64,000 nucleotides of DNA from an uncultured Thermanaerothrix sp. (GCF_938028735.1 NZ_CALIMF010000012.1:124001-188000), one strand, 5' to 3'. Positions 8,982-18,793 are shown, counted from the first letter of the stretch. Numbers and translations are program-made. The notes: generated by a model not told the origin, from the letters alone.

Positions 8982-9730
8982 AACCACCCAAATACTCCTA
9001 GCACAGCACTAAGGACTAGCGCAATAACGGTGCCCCAGCGTAGCAAGTCCTGTACGCGCAGACTGGCCACATGAGCCGGACTGGTTTGCAAGTAGGCCGG
9101 AATAGCAAATAGCTCTTCGCCGATCAGGGGCTGTTTTGTGGTAGCGAAAAGCACGGCCTGAGCACTTAGGGAGTCACTAGCCGCCAGTGTGAAGGCATTG
9201 TTGCGAACGGCGGCTTCACAGAGCAGACCGATCTCCAGGCCGTAATGCCCAACTATTAGATGGGCTGACACATTTTCGTCATAAGCGATGGGTAGCATCC
9301 CCGCTGCATAGGAGAGGGGGGTAACCCCTGTCAATCGTCCGCGTTGAGGGTCATAGAGATCCAGAGCGTTGTTCAGGCGGTAAACTGCCCGCAATGTGCT
9401 TTGGCTAAGTAAGGTCAGACTGCCCTCGCCGCTGGTAGCCAATGGTGGCCGGTCACTAACAGAACTAATCGCAGTGATCCGTTCAAGTGCTTGCAATCCG
9501 ACGAGCGCAGAGGCACTGGTGGGTTGGGTGATACCTGCATGTCCTAAGGTGAGGTGTAAGCGGGTGCCCTCTTCGACGGAAAGACCAAGCACCCGAACTA
9601 ATTCCGAAAAAGCCGGGATCGGGCGTAAGCCCCAGCGTGAGCGGCGTTTAGGGGGCAAAGCCAAGAAGAAGAGCAGACCTGCACTGATCAAGATGATGAC
9701 GAGCGCCAAGATGGATAAGAATATACTCAT
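8978..9730 (-). CDS. DUF6754-like membrane protein
   Basis: 250 residues with one hydrophobic helix at each end (about 3-25 and 232-249) and a globular middle. Segments such as LRLTLG-like HLTLGHAGIT, SEGSLTLLSQSTLRAVYR and AAVRNNAFTLAASDSL resemble a family of Chloroflexota and archaeal membrane proteins that I recall as DUF6754; this assignment is from memory. ATG 9730 overlaps the stop of the 84-residue upstream gene (ATGA), and its own stop overlaps the next start, so three genes are translationally coupled. Function unknown. Confidence 0.65.
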   Translation of the reverse strand: MSIFLSILALVIILISAGLLFFLALPPKRRSRWGLRPIPAFSELVRVLGLSVEEGTRLHLTLGHAGITQPTSASALVGLQALERITAISSVSDRPPLATSGEGSLTLLSQSTLRAVYRLNNALDLYDPQRGRLTGVTPLSYAAGMLPIAYDENVSAHLIVGHYGLEIGLLCEAAVRNNAFTLAASDSLSAQAVLFATTKQPLIGEELFAIPAYLQTSPAHVASLRVQDLLRWGTVIALVLSAVLGVFGWL

Positions 9731-9981
9731 TGGCGGGATTCCTCGAGTAGGAGGTTGATGAACTCACGGTGGGCAGTTTCATCTTCCAGCACGCGCAAGA
9801 TGGCTTGCCATTGTGAGGAGGTAGATGGGGTGGTAAAGAGGGGAAGACTTCCATAGAGGAACTGGGCGACTAGCCACCGAAACGGCCCCAATGCCTCCAG
9901 TAGTACTGCTAATGGCTGTGCCAGCCCCCAGCGCTGGAGATTGTCTGCCCAGGCAACCCAAGGATGGGGCTCATTTACCAT
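9727..9981 (-). CDS. Small protein (84 aa) at the head of the membrane/ASKHA operon
   Basis: Function not recognised. Tryptophan-rich, mildly hydrophobic and helical (HPWVAWADNLQRW, PFRWLVAQFLYG), ending with an acidic helix (RVLEDETAHREFINLLLEE). It is the first gene of the minus-strand run. Its stop overlaps the next start as ATGA, supporting it as a real gene. The start codon lies only 7 nt after an extended -10 box, so the transcript is probably leaderless. Confidence 0.65.
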   Translation of the reverse strand: MVNEPHPWVAWADNLQRWGLAQPLAVLLEALGPFRWLVAQFLYGSLPLFTTPSTSSQWQAILRVLEDETAHREFINLLLEESRQ

Positions 9982-9988
9982 GTCATTC

Positions 9989-9997
9989 AGTATAGCA
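9989..9997 (-). promoter_or_regulatory. Extended -10 promoter (TGC-TATACT), probable leaderless start
   Basis: On the minus strand TTTTGTGCTATACT gives an extended -10 element. Only 7 nt separate it from the ATG at 9981, so transcription should begin at or within a base or two of the start codon. The same 14-base string occurs at 44490-44503 ahead of the histidine kinase. Confidence 0.6.
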
Positions 9998-10043
9998 CAA
10001 AATATTAGATGACATAGCCTATTCGTTGCTTTTATCTCGGAGC

Positions 10044-10781
10044 CTAAAGAGGCCTCCAGAGGATTTGCCCTTTACAATTTTGATAGTAATGGCGCAATTC
10101 GCGGTTTAGGGCAGCAAAATCGGGCCAGAAGGTGCTCAACTGGGAGCGATAGCAGGCGATGGCCTCGACCCAGGCCTCAAGCGCTTCTGCAGGAAGTTCT
10201 AAGGGATAAGGACCGTGAGTGGAAACAGGGCGCATGCTCTCATTACAGTTACGTAGGGCGTAGGGGAAGTCAGCATAGTACCACAGTGCGGGGTGACCCA
10301 ACCCCTCGGCGGCGGCACGAGTCAGGTGATGGTCAATATGTCCTCCCAGACCCAGAGGACAAACTAGGATAGAGGGGCCCGATAAAGCTGTTGTGAGCCA
10401 TTCACGCACTGTGGCAACCCAGAGGCGCTCTGATGCAGGGAGGGTGGGCTGAAAAAGATCTTCATCGCTATTTACAATGGGGTGATTGTGCTGGGGATCA
10501 CGCCGGTAAATGCAATCAGGGAGGGGAAAGTGACGGGGAATAGCACCCACGCGTGCACAGGCTTCTAGGTCCTCCTGACGGCGTGCGGCGATGGCATTGA
10601 GGCTGGTTTGCCAGCGCTGATGAAGTTGCTGCGCATAAGCGGAGAGGGGTTCTTCAGGAGGGTCTCCGGCGCAAAGCGTCCAGATCTCCACCTCTGTTCC
10701 TTCTCGGGTTTGATACCAAATCCATCCCCCGCATGAGAAGATGGCATCATCAAGATGGGGGGAAAGATAAATCCAGCGCAT
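10044..10781 (-). CDS. PIG-L family deacetylase (LmbE-like)
   Basis: Zn2+-dependent de-N-acetylase family acting on N-acetylglucosaminyl or similar amides. The metal motif is intact: SPHLDDAIFSCGG near the N-terminus (His-x-Asp-Asp) and GGHIDHHLTR (the second His pair) near residue 140. 245 residues is a normal length. GAGG precedes ATG 10781 by 5 nt, and an extended -10 (TGATAAAAT, minus strand, 10804-10812) lies upstream. The physiological substrate cannot be deduced; bacterial members include MshB- and BshB-type thiol-pathway enzymes as well as antibiotic-tailoring enzymes, and no such pathway is nearby. Confidence 0.9.
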   Translation of the reverse strand: MRWIYLSPHLDDAIFSCGGWIWYQTREGTEVEIWTLCAGDPPEEPLSAYAQQLHQRWQTSLNAIAARRQEDLEACARVGAIPRHFPLPDCIYRRDPQHNHPIVNSDEDLFQPTLPASERLWVATVREWLTTALSGPSILVCPLGLGGHIDHHLTRAAAEGLGHPALWYYADFPYALRNCNESMRPVSTHGPYPLELPAEALEAWVEAIACYRSQLSTFWPDFAALNRELRHYYQNCKGQILWRPL

Positions 10782-10803
10782 TGCTGCCTCTAAGCCGCGA
10801 AAA

Positions 10804-10840
10804 ATTTTATCATAACCATTTGGGGGCTAGTAGGTATAAT
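10804..10840. promoter_or_regulatory. Divergent promoter region
   Basis: Between the divergent PIG-L and small-protein genes. Minus strand: extended -10 TGATAAAAT at 10804-10812. Plus strand: a perfect TATAAT at 10835-10840. No good -35 is evident for either. Confidence 0.5.
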
Positions 10841-10858
10841 ATATTGTAAGGAGTGATC

Positions 10859-11164
10859 ATGAGTATTTGGAATCTTCTGTCCCGAAAGCCTTTCCCGCGA
10901 GAGCGGCGGTCGGAGGTAGAGCGTCTGATCGAAGAACTGATTCAAATTGGACAGCGCGAGGACTTCCTCTCCGAACGCCCAGGCGGCTCATTCAATGCTC
11001 AGTGTAGGCATCGGCGCGCTTGTGAAATTGGTGCTCAATTGCACACCATTGGGGGCATTGCTCTGATGGAGTATGTAGTTAAGCGAGTGCATAAGCGCCT
11101 TGGGGCCACGCTAGCCACCCATTTGTCATATGCCTGGACGGATATTGGCGGGTGGGTGCCGTAA
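10859..11164 (+). CDS. Conserved-looking small protein, unknown function
   Basis: 101 residues from ATG 10859, chosen over the GTG at 10853 because AAGGAG at 10848-10853 sits 5 nt before it. Basic N-terminus (RKPFPRERRSEVERLIEEL) followed by a helical region with QCRHRRACEIGAQLHTIGGIALMEYVVKRV. The composition suggests a soluble helical protein. No motif with a known activity. It stands alone between the PIG-L gene and the Mn2+ riboswitch; whether it shares in metal homeostasis is not shown. Confidence 0.7.
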   Translation: MSIWNLLSRKPFPRERRSEVERLIEELIQIGQREDFLSERPGGSFNAQCRHRRACEIGAQLHTIGGIALMEYVVKRVHKRLGATLATHLSYAWTDIGGWVP

Positions 11165-11167
11165 GTC

Positions 11168-11195
11168 TTGACGAATTTGTGAAGCGGATTAAACT
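11168..11195 (+). promoter_or_regulatory. Promoter for the riboswitch-controlled P-type ATPase
   Basis: TTGACG (11168-11173), 16-bp spacer, TAAACT (11190-11195). The predicted transcript begins near 11202, immediately before the riboswitch aptamer. Confidence 0.55.
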
Positions 11196-11200
11196 AGAAA

Positions 11201-11300
11201 GACATTGGGGAGTAGCTGCCCAAACTACGGGGCGGGTTATCGTCAGGACGAAGCTTCGGCTTCCGGTAGCCCGCGCAATCAGCGAGACCATCACCAATTG
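11201..11300 (+). promoter_or_regulatory. yybP-ykoY-type Mn2+ riboswitch aptamer
   Basis: The two conserved halves of the yybP-ykoY aptamer are visible: GGGGAGTAGC at 11207-11216 and AGCGAGACC at 11281-11289. Between them are ATCGTCAGGACGA and a GGCTTCCGG-type arm. The family senses Mn2+ and commonly controls Mn2+ exporters, including P-type ATPases. The 3' conserved strand (GAGACCATC) also forms the left arm of the terminator at 11286-11318, so aptamer and terminator exclude each other. Metal binding would favour read-through into the ATPase gene. Confidence 0.88.
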
Positions 11301-11318
11301 GCGGGATGGTCTTTTTTT
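11286..11318 (+). terminator. Riboswitch expression-platform terminator
   Basis: Stem GACCATC (11286-11292) / GATGGTC (11305-11311) with a 12-nt loop, followed directly by seven T. Its left arm overlaps the conserved 3' strand of the Mn2+ aptamer, the expected arrangement for metal-induced antitermination. Confidence 0.85.
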
Positions 11319-11351
11319 GTTTGAATTCGTTTATCATGGGAGAGGATGTAT

Positions 11352-14135
11352 ATGGAAGAAAAGCCCTGGTATCAATTGTCGTCTCTTGAGGTTGCCAAGC
11401 AGCTAGAAACTGACTTGCGAAACGGTTTGAGCCATGAAGAAGCTCAGCGCCGCCTCGGCGAAGTAGGGCCCAATGAACTGGTGGAGCGGGGATTAAAAAG
11501 CCCATGGCGCATCCTGTGGGAGCAACTCACTGGCATCATGGTGGTCATTCTGATTATCTCGGCTATCGTCTCGGCCCTTTTGCACGAATACACCGATGCC
11601 CTAGTCATTTTGGTGATTGTTGTGCTCAATGCGCTTTTGGGGTTCTCACAAGAGTATCAAGCCGAGAAGGCCATGGCAGCCCTCAAAAAGATGGCCGTAC
11701 CAAAGGTTAAAGTGCGCCGTGCGGGGCATCTCATCGAAATCTCGGCACGTGAGTTAGTGCCCGGAGATCTCATTCAATTGGAGGCAGGGGACGCTGTGCC
11801 TGCCGATGCCCGACTCATTGAAGCGGTAAATCTACGCGTCCAAGAGGCAGTCCTGACTGGGGAGTCAGAACCGGTGGAAAAGCATGCCGAACCCATTTCT
11901 GCCGAGCATCTCCCGGTGGCCGATCAACGGAACATGATCTTTATGGGGACTGTGGTGACCTATGGACGGGGGATGGCCATTGTAGTGAGTACGGGTATGC
12001 GCACTGAACTGGGCAAAATTGCGGACATGATCCAGTCGGTAGGGCAGGAACCCACTCCGTTGCAGAAGCGCTTGGAGCAACTAGGACGAGGATTGGCCGT
12101 AGCTGCTTTAGGGATTGTGGCTATCGTGTTTGCCTTTGGGGTGCTACGCGGCGAGTCAGTTCGGGTAATGTTTCAGACGGCCATCAGTATGGCAGTAGCG
12201 GCTGTACCGGAGGGCTTGCCAGCAGTAGTTACTATTGCGCTGGCGCTAGGGGCTCAGCGAATGCTCAAGCGTAATGCCCTGATCCGCAAATTACCTGCTG
12301 TGGAAACACTGGGCTCGGTTACGGTGATTTGTTCAGACAAAACCGGCACCTTGACTGAGAATCGGATGACAGTTACAGTGATTGATGTGGCAGGTCATCG
12401 GATTGATTTTCAAGAGGAGGTTAACTATTATCAGCCGCAATCGGACTCAGTTTCGCTGCCACTGGTGACGACTCGCTCTTCGGTAGCTTTGATGTTGATA
12501 GGGGGGGCGTTGTGCAACGATGCCACCCTTGAACCGGCTGAAGAAGGCGGGCGGCATGGTTTCGCCGCTGTTGGCGATCCAACCGAGGGGGCGCTGGTAA
12601 TTGCGGCGGCACAGGCGGGTTTGCTCAAGCAAACTCTGGAAAGCTTCATGCCTCGCGTGCGAGAATGGCCGTTTGACTCCGAGCGGAAGCGCATGAGCAC
12701 TTTGCATCGGGTGGATTGGCAAAAGGAATGGCCATCAGAACTGAGCGCACTTGAAGAGCCGTTGGCCTCACTTTGGGAAAAACCCGTAGATTACCTTATG
12801 CTTACCAAGGGGGCAGTTGATTCTTTGCTTGAGGTATGTGATTGGGTCTGGGTGGATCATCAAGTCAAGCCCCTAGATGCCGGTTGGCGGGAGCGAATTG
12901 TCCGCGCCAATGACACGATGGCTCAGAGCGGGATGCGTGTTTTGGGAGTGGCCTTTCGTCCAGTGTGGGAGGAATCTGGAAAAGACCAGGTGAGCGAACT
13001 TGAGGAGTCACAGTTGATCTTTGTGGGCATGTTTGGAATGATTGATCCGGCGCGCCCTGAGGTCTTTCAGGCTGTTCAGGTAGCCAAAACAGCTGGAATT
13101 CGCCCTGTCATGATTACAGGTGATCACCCCCTTACTGCCTTGCATATCGCACGCGCCTTGCGCATCGCTGAAGATGGGCGCGTGATGACCGGTCAGGAAC
13201 TAGCGCAGCTTTCTGTGGCCGAACTCGAACAGCAGGTTGAAGAGATACCGGTGTTTGCGCGGGTTTCACCTGAACACAAGCTCAAAATTGTGGAGGCGCT
13301 GCAGAATCGTGGGCATATTGTTGCCATGACTGGCGACGGTGTCAATGATGCACCAGCGCTCAAGAAGGCGGATATCGGTGTTGCAATGGGCATTACGGGT
13401 ACGGATGTCTCTAAAGAAGCTGCGGATATGGTATTGCTTGATGACAATTTTGCTACCATTGTTGCCGCTGTTGAGGAAGGGCGCCGGATCTACGATAACA
13501 TTCGCAAATTTATCAAATACACACTTACCTCTAACGCAGGTGAAATCTTGGTCATGCTTCTGGGACCGTTTGCGGGGCTCTCTCTGCCCCTCACCCCTCT
13601 GCAAATTTTGTGGATTAACCTAGTGACCGATGGGCTACCTGGCCTGGCATTAACCGTCGAACCGGCCGAGCGCGATATTATGCGCCGCAAACCCTTCTCT
13701 CCCAAAGAGAATATCTTCGGGCGTGGTCTGGCTTTGAGTGTGCTCTTGGTTGGAATTGAGATGGGTCTTACTTCCTTGCTGGCCGGATTATGGGCGCTCC
13801 ACACAGGTCGCACCGAATCCTGGCAGACGATGATATTCACCACGTTAACTCTGGCTCAGATGGGAAACGTTCTGGCTATCCGTTCAGACCGTGATCCACT
13901 TATGCGTTTGGGACTATTTTCTAACCCACTGCTGCTTGCTTCGGTGGTGTTGACCTTTGCGCTACAAATGGCTGTGATTTATGTGCCATTCCTGCAAGCG
14001 ATTTTCCGCACGCATCCCTTGCCTCTAGTGGATTTGCTGGTCAGTTTAGCCTTTAGTAGTGTCGTCTTTTTGAGCATTGAAGCGTTAAAATGGGTGCGGT
14101 TGTCACGCGAGAAAGCCATCAATCTATCTGCTTGA
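11352..14135 (+). CDS. P-type IIA cation ATPase (Ca2+/Mn2+ exporter type)
   Basis: ATP-driven cation pump in the plasma membrane. In order it shows an N-terminal cation-ATPase segment ([13 protein letters not shown]), the actuator loop LTGES, the M4 cation site VPEGLPAVV, the phosphorylated aspartate in [10 protein letters not shown] (about residue 329), the hinge [18 protein letters not shown], and the M6 site NLVTDGLPG, a SERCA/PMR1-like pattern. ATG 11352 is preferred to 11346 because GGAGAGG lies 6 nt upstream of it but touches the first ATG. The yybP-ykoY riboswitch in the leader makes Mn2+ efflux the likely task, as for the YoaB-type pumps under the same riboswitch; Ca2+ transport is possible. 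lysA follows after 14 bp. Confidence 0.93.
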   Translation: MEEKPWYQLSSLEVAKQLETDLRNGLSHEEAQRRLGEVGPNELVERGLKSPWRILWEQLTGIMVVILIISAIVSALLHEYTDALVILVIVVLNALLGFSQEYQAEKAMAALKKMAVPKVKVRRAGHLIEISARELVPGDLIQLEAGDAVPADARLIEAVNLRVQEAVLTGESEPVEKHAEPISAEHLPVADQRNMIFMGTVVTYGRGMAIVVSTGMRTELGKIADMIQSVGQEPTPLQKRLEQLGRGLAVAALGIVAIVFAFGVLRGESVRVMFQTAISMAVAAVPEGLPAVVTIALALGAQRMLKRNALIRKLPAVETLGSVTVICSDKTGTLTENRMTVTVIDVAGHRIDFQEEVNYYQPQSDSVSLPLVTTRSSVALMLIGGALCNDATLEPAEEGGRHGFAAVGDPTEGALVIAAAQAGLLKQTLESFMPRVREWPFDSERKRMSTLHRVDWQKEWPSELSALEEPLASLWEKPVDYLMLTKGAVDSLLEVCDWVWVDHQVKPLDAGWRERIVRANDTMAQSGMRVLGVAFRPVWEESGKDQVSELEESQLIFVGMFGMIDPARPEVFQAVQVAKTAGIRPVMITGDHPLTALHIARALRIAEDGRVMTGQELAQLSVAELEQQVEEIPVFARVSPEHKLKIVEALQNRGHIVAMTGDGVNDAPALKKADIGVAMGITGTDVSKEAADMVLLDDNFATIVAAVEEGRRIYDNIRKFIKYTLTSNAGEILVMLLGPFAGLSLPLTPLQILWINLVTDGLPGLALTVEPAERDIMRRKPFSPKENIFGRGLALSVLLVGIEMGLTSLLAGLWALHTGRTESWQTMIFTTLTLAQMGNVLAIRSDRDPLMRLGLFSNPLLLASVVLTFALQMAVIYVPFLQAIFRTHPLPLVDLLVSLAFSSVVFLSIEALKWVRLSREKAINLSA

Positions 14136-14149
14136 GGGAGAGGCCCCAC

Positions 14150-15457
14150 ATGTTATGGGAATGGTCGCTGCTCCCGCTCACAGCGGAGTGGGGAAGGGAG
14201 GGGTTGCAGATAGGGGGGTGTTCGGTGCCTGACTTGGTGAGGGCATACGGCACCCCTCTTTATCTCTACGATGCCGTTACCCTTCGCACCCAGGTGCAAA
14301 CCCTGGAGGAATTGCTTCGTGAGCATTACCCTGGGGAAGGATTGATCACATATGCCGCCAAGGCGTATTTCTCCCCAGCGCTGGCGCGTAGATTGGTGGC
14401 TTTAGGGCTCGGTGTGGACGTGGTTAGTTTAGGTGAGTTTCGTTTGGCCCTACGAGCCGGTTTCCCGCCCACGCATATTCACTTGCATGGTAACAATAAG
14501 ACGCTGGAGGAGATCGCTTTGGCATTGGAGATGGGAATTCAGGCTATTGTAGTGGATAGCCTGGATGAACTGGAATGGATTGAAACCATTGCGCAGGAGC
14601 GGGGCCAGGTGGCGCGTATCTGGTTGCGTATTACGCCCGGCATTGCGACCCATACCCATCCTCACATCCAGACCGCCCATGCACAGAGTAAATTTGGCCT
14701 TTACGTAGAGACAGGAGATGCGGCTTTAGCAATCCATAAAGCCCGGCACAGCCCTTGGCTGGATCTGCGGGGTCTCCATACCCATTTGGGTTCTCAGATC
14801 CATGATACCGAGCCCTATCAGAGAGCAATTGAGGCCCTGTTTGCTTTAGCCGAGCAGACCGATTATTTGCCCGAAGAGTTTAGCCCAGGGGGTGGGTGGG
14901 GAGTGCGTTATCAGCCCGAAGATCCGCCGGACAATCCGTTGCCCTGGGTGCGAGCTATAAGCGAAAGCGTCACTGCAGCCTGCAAGCGCCGCCACTGGCC
15001 GTTGCCGCGGTTGGTGATTGAACCAGGGCGCTGGTTAGTTGCTCGGGCAGGTGTGGCCATTTACCAGGTAGGCGCCCAGAAGCGCGCGGCAGATGGGCGG
15101 CATATCATAGCAGTGGATGGGGGGATGGCCGACAATCCACGGGTGGCGCTATATGGAGCGCGCTATGTAGCCCTGCCGTTGGGATACGAAAGTTATGAGG
15201 GCGATCTTTTACCTAGCCGGGTGGTTGGGCGTTTTTGTGAGTCGGGGGATGTCTTGATCGAAGAAATTGATCTGCCTCCACTTCAGCGTGGAGATCTCTT
15301 GGTGATACCCGTTGCTGGTGCCTATCACTTGAGCATGGCGTCAAATTACAATCTAGCCCCTCGCCCAGCGGCACTCTGGTTGGAAGACGGGCGGGCTGAA
15401 CTTCTGCAGCCCCGTGAGGACCCGCTGGCGTCATTGTGGTGGGGCGATGAGCCGTGA
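14150..15457 (+). CDS. lysA: Diaminopimelate decarboxylase
   Basis: PLP enzyme that decarboxylates meso-diaminopimelate to L-lysine. Fold-type III motifs are present: the PLP lysine in TYAAKAYFSPAL, HLHGNNKT, HLGSQI, the glycine loop PGGGWGVRY, EPGRWLVARAG, and the substrate cysteine region CESGDVL, with AVDGGMADNPRVALYGARY matching LysA. 435 residues from ATG 14150, which has GAGGGAGAGG upstream; the ORF-track start at 14090 would overlap the ATPase. A related arginine or ornithine decarboxylase is less likely given the DGGM and CESGD motifs. The link with the metal pump upstream looks like simple co-transcription. Confidence 0.88.
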   Translation: MLWEWSLLPLTAEWGREGLQIGGCSVPDLVRAYGTPLYLYDAVTLRTQVQTLEELLREHYPGEGLITYAAKAYFSPALARRLVALGLGVDVVSLGEFRLALRAGFPPTHIHLHGNNKTLEEIALALEMGIQAIVVDSLDELEWIETIAQERGQVARIWLRITPGIATHTHPHIQTAHAQSKFGLYVETGDAALAIHKARHSPWLDLRGLHTHLGSQIHDTEPYQRAIEALFALAEQTDYLPEEFSPGGGWGVRYQPEDPPDNPLPWVRAISESVTAACKRRHWPLPRLVIEPGRWLVARAGVAIYQVGAQKRAADGRHIIAVDGGMADNPRVALYGARYVALPLGYESYEGDLLPSRVVGRFCESGDVLIEEIDLPPLQRGDLLVIPVAGAYHLSMASNYNLAPRPAALWLEDGRAELLQPREDPLASLWWGDEP

Positions 15458-15512
15458 TCAGAGTGGTGGGAAGTCTCACCCCCCACCACTCTCAGATCAT
15501 TTGGGGGTTGGG

Positions 15513-18101
15513 CTAGCACTCGCTATAGCCGCAGGCGTAGCACTTCCGGCAGCCTTCTTCATTCACTACCGCTGCCTGTCCGCATTCTGGGCACAGGTCT
15601 CCAAATTCCAGCAAAGGCTGATGGTTGGACACGAGGGGCTCCGTCTCTGGCGTGGGGGTGGACAAAACAGCGGGCGTGCCACCGCTGGCTTGCGCCCTAA
15701 GGCGTTCTTCGCGCTGTTGCAGATATTCATCCAGGATTTGCCCCACGCCATCGGGCAGGGAGCGGACACGATTAGGGCCAAAGCCCAGTGAGCGTCCTCC
15801 GCCGATGCCTAATAATTGATCGGCGGCTTCACGCAAGCGCCGTGCCGGCTCAATTGGCGAGGCCAGGCGCAAGATGTAAGAGAGAAGTCGTCCAATCGCC
15901 TCGGAGACGGCAGCGGTGTCAGAACCGGCTTTGGCTGTGTTGACGAAGACTTCGAAGGGCTGTGCCTCTCCGTTCTCGTTGATGGTGATAAACGCTTTGC
16001 CAAGGGGTGTTTGAATAGAGTAGGTGAAGCCAGGTAGGTAGCGCGGGCGGGGCTTCTTGAGATCGTGCCAGATGGGCAATTGTTGAGGGGGTTCGGCGCG
16101 TGGGGCGGCTTCGGCTTGCTTCTTCTTCTCAGCAGTAGCCAGCGTTTCTAGGACAACTTTCTCGCGTGAGCCTGTGACGTAAACGGTCAGGCCTTTGCAA
16201 CCTAGCTTCCAGGCCAACATATAGGCTGTGGCAACGTCTTCTTCGGTAGCATGCTCAGGAAAGTTGATGGTTTTTGAGATGGAGTTATCCACGAAGGCCT
16301 GTAAGGTGGCTTGCATCCGTACGTGCTCCTCCGCCGTAATATCGGAAGCCACAACGAAAACGTTGCGGATATGTTCGGGTACGTCTGGGATATGCTGGCA
16401 GGTGCCCTCTTTTAGCACACGTTCAAAGATTTCGCGGCGCTTTTCCTCTGGAATCCCCGCCTTGCGCAGGGCTTCTTCAAAGCGGGGGCTGGCATAAGTC
16501 AATTGCAAGTCTTTACCATTATCGTTGACGTGGCGAATGTACGCCAGCGCAAAGACCGGTTCACAGCCGTAACCCTCACAGCCGGCTACAGTGGCAATAG
16601 TACCGGTAGGGGCGATGGTGGTTTGGGCCGCATTACGAATGCCATGTTGCCGGATGCCCTCCACCACTTCGTTCCAATCCAGGGGAGGGCGCCCCCAATC
16701 GCGTTGGTAAGGCACTAGTGGCTGAGGTGGGGTCCAAGTCAGGTTTTCTGGATCATAAATGCTGCCCTTAATGGCCGGGAAAGGCCCGCGTTGACGTGCC
16801 AGTTCAATGCTCGTCTTCATGGCATGGAAGCGGATGAACTCCATGACCTGAGCGGCAAATTCTTGACCCTCTTCTGAGCCATACCGCACGCCAACGTGAT
16901 ACATTAGGTCCGCCAATCCCATAATACCTAGCCCGATGCGGCGTGCGCGGTGGGCGGATTCCTTAAGCTGGGGCACGGCGGGAACATAAGCATTAGCCTC
17001 AACCACATCGTCCAGAAAACGCGTGGCGGTGATAACAGATTGGCGCAGGGCCTCCCAATCCACCGAGCCATTGGGACCACAATGCTCGTTCAGATTGACA
17101 GAGCCCAGACAGCAGTTTTCATAAGGGCCAAGCCACTGCTCGCCACAGGGATTGGTTGCCTCTAGCGGGTAGAGATGAGGCACCGGATTGGAACGATTGG
17201 CAGTATCCAGGAATAACACCCCAGGTTCACCGTTGTGGTGGGCCTGTTTGACCATTTTGTTGAAAAGGTCCCGCGCCCGCACACGGCGGTACGTTACAAT
17301 CGGAACGCCTGCGGCTTCGAGTTGCTCCAATGTCCCTTTCACCTCGCGGTAGCGTGGAGAACGCACATCGGGGAACCGTAATTCCCATTCTTCATCGTTT
17401 TCAACCGCGCGCATAAAGGCATCGGTGATGCCTACGGAGATATTGAAATTGGTAATGGCGTTCTCATCTGTCTTGCAGGTGATGAATTCCTCAATATCTG
17501 GGTGATCCACCCGCAATACACCCATGTTGGCGCCCCGACGGGTACCTCCTTGAGCAATCTCGCCAAAGGCATGATCATAGACGCGTAGGAAGCCCACAGG
17601 CCCGGTCGCCTGGCCGGCAGAAGATTTCACCAACGCACCTTTGGGGCGTAGCCGTGAGAATGAGAAGCCGTTTCCGCCTCCAGTTTGCTGGATGAGCGCA
17701 GCATTACGGAGGGTTTGGAAGATTCCATCGGGTTCACGCCCCATATCATCGCTAATGGGTAGGACAAAACAAGCAGCCAGTTGTCCCAGGGGGGTGCCGG
17801 CACCAGTGAAGGTGGGGGAGTTGGGGAAGAACTTCTTTGAAGTCAGCAGAAGGTAGAACTCGCGCGCCGATTGCATGACATCGCCACCCCAATTCTCTTC
17901 CACTTTGGCGACATGGTAAGCCACACGCCAAAACATTTCTTCCACGCTCTCGACGGGCTGCCCGTCTTCTCCTCGACGGACATAGCGCCGAATGAGCACC
18001 TGACGAGCGTTCTCCGTGAGGTGCACGGGAGGTAAATCAGCGGGCAGGGGTGGGGTGGGTAAGAGACCGTTTTTGGTGGGGGTGTGATTCTTGGTTGCCA
18101 T
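15513..18101 (-). CDS. nrdJ: Adenosylcobalamin-dependent (class II) ribonucleoside-diphosphate reductase
   Basis: Makes deoxyribonucleotides using a radical generated from adenosylcobalamin, without oxygen. Characteristic parts are an N-terminal ATP-cone-free start with [15 protein letters not shown], the first redox cysteine in [12 protein letters not shown], the active-site [22 protein letters not shown] region with the radical-site cysteine, [18 protein letters not shown], and a C-terminal zinc-ribbon-like redox tail CPECG...[12 protein letters not shown]. 862 residues is normal for the long NrdJ form. AAGGAG precedes ATG 18101 by 5 nt. It lies 11 bp after nrdR in one operon. It requires cobalamin; no B12 genes are in the window. 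Confidence 0.95.
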   Translation of the reverse strand: MATKNHTPTKNGLLPTPPLPADLPPVHLTENARQVLIRRYVRRGEDGQPVESVEEMFWRVAYHVAKVEENWGGDVMQSAREFYLLLTSKKFFPNSPTFTGAGTPLGQLAACFVLPISDDMGREPDGIFQTLRNAALIQQTGGGNGFSFSRLRPKGALVKSSAGQATGPVGFLRVYDHAFGEIAQGGTRRGANMGVLRVDHPDIEEFITCKTDENAITNFNISVGITDAFMRAVENDEEWELRFPDVRSPRYREVKGTLEQLEAAGVPIVTYRRVRARDLFNKMVKQAHHNGEPGVLFLDTANRSNPVPHLYPLEATNPCGEQWLGPYENCCLGSVNLNEHCGPNGSVDWEALRQSVITATRFLDDVVEANAYVPAVPQLKESAHRARRIGLGIMGLADLMYHVGVRYGSEEGQEFAAQVMEFIRFHAMKTSIELARQRGPFPAIKGSIYDPENLTWTPPQPLVPYQRDWGRPPLDWNEVVEGIRQHGIRNAAQTTIAPTGTIATVAGCEGYGCEPVFALAYIRHVNDNGKDLQLTYASPRFEEALRKAGIPEEKRREIFERVLKEGTCQHIPDVPEHIRNVFVVASDITAEEHVRMQATLQAFVDNSISKTINFPEHATEEDVATAYMLAWKLGCKGLTVYVTGSREKVVLETLATAEKKKQAEAAPRAEPPQQLPIWHDLKKPRPRYLPGFTYSIQTPLGKAFITINENGEAQPFEVFVNTAKAGSDTAAVSEAIGRLLSYILRLASPIEPARRLREAADQLLGIGGGRSLGFGPNRVRSLPDGVGQILDEYLQQREERLRAQASGGTPAVLSTPTPETEPLVSNHQPLLEFGDLCPECGQAAVVNEEGCRKCYACGYSEC

Positions 18102-18112
18102 GAGAACTCCTT

Positions 18113-18562
18113 TTATCCTTCTAAAAGTCGGTCAATCTCTTCACGAATGGCTCTCAAGTCGTTAAGGTTAAGATAGACAATAGCATAGCGGATATAAGCG
18201 ATCTGGTCCAAGTCTTTTAGCCCGGCGATGACCATGTCGCCAATTACGCGGGAGGGTACTTCCGCTCGTCCCATCTGCTGGAGGGACGATTCGATTTCAC
18301 CAACCAGACGCTCAATCTCGGCTGCTGAAACAGGGCGCTTAGCGCAAGCAATACGGATTCCCCGCATCAGTTTTTCGCGGTCAAATTCTTCCCGTGTGCC
18401 ATCTTTCTTGACCACCAGGGGAGTGGCCAGGATGGGACGCTCATAAGTGCTAAAACGCTGGTGGCACTTTTCGCACTCGCGGCGGCGGCGAATTCCGCCG
18501 CGCTGGTCGTGGGTAGTATCGAGAACCCGGGTGTATTCGTTATGGCAATAGGGACAACGCAA
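18113..18562 (-). CDS. nrdR: Transcriptional repressor of ribonucleotide reductase genes
   Basis: Zinc-finger/ATP-cone regulator that represses nrd genes when dNTP levels are high. The finger is [16 protein letters not shown] ... [12 protein letters not shown], followed by the basic RRRREC segment and an ATP-cone domain ([19 protein letters not shown] to the C-terminus). 149 residues is the usual length. The start is a TTG codon with GGAGG 9 nt upstream; the MRCPYC N-terminus is invariant in the family and fixes it. It is first in the nrdR-nrdJ operon, so it probably controls itself together with nrdJ. Confidence 0.95.
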   Translation of the reverse strand: MRCPYCHNEYTRVLDTTHDQRGGIRRRRECEKCHQRFSTYERPILATPLVVKKDGTREEFDREKLMRGIRIACAKRPVSAAEIERLVGEIESSLQQMGRAEVPSRVIGDMVIAGLKDLDQIAYIRYAIVYLNLNDLRAIREEIDRLLEG

Positions 18563-18758
18563 GGATGAATACCTCCGAAAGCATCTTGATGAAAAGGCGC
18601 TAGTGAGGCATTAGCCGAGTGCAGACATAAATTGTGCATCCACCAGGTTTTACTCACCACCCTTGAAGACTAGGCCCTGAGTAAACCCAGGCCAGCACTC
18701 TAGCAAATGAGACCCCCTATATGTGGGGGTTCTCGATTAACGTTGCCGTACATTTGCT
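18563..18758 (-). promoter_or_regulatory. Structured leader of nrdR-nrdJ
   Basis: About 196 nt between the predicted start site and nrdR. In plus-strand terms, the outer stem is AGCAAATG (18702-18709) with CATTTGCT (18751-18758), enclosing GAGACCCCC (18709-18717) with GGGGGTTCTC (18725-18734) around a TATATGT loop. A second hairpin pairs GGTTTTACTC (18646-18655) with GAGTAAACCC (18679-18688). The TATATGT core could also be an NrdR operator, but its match to the consensus is weak. I do not recognise the B12-box of cobalamin riboswitches. Confidence 0.5.
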
Positions 18759-18764
18759 GGTGTA

Positions 18765-18793
18765 ATTTTAGCACATCTTTTGAGGATATGCAA
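18765..18793 (-). promoter_or_regulatory. nrdR-nrdJ promoter
   Basis: On the minus strand TTGCAT (18793-18788), 17-bp spacer, TAAAAT (18770-18765) with a TGC extended -10. The predicted start, near 18758, coincides with the first base of the outer leader stem. Confidence 0.6.

Noticed and set aside
18563-18758. Cobalamin riboswitch for nrdJ
   Set aside because: The conserved B12-box sequence was not found in the leader on the minus strand.
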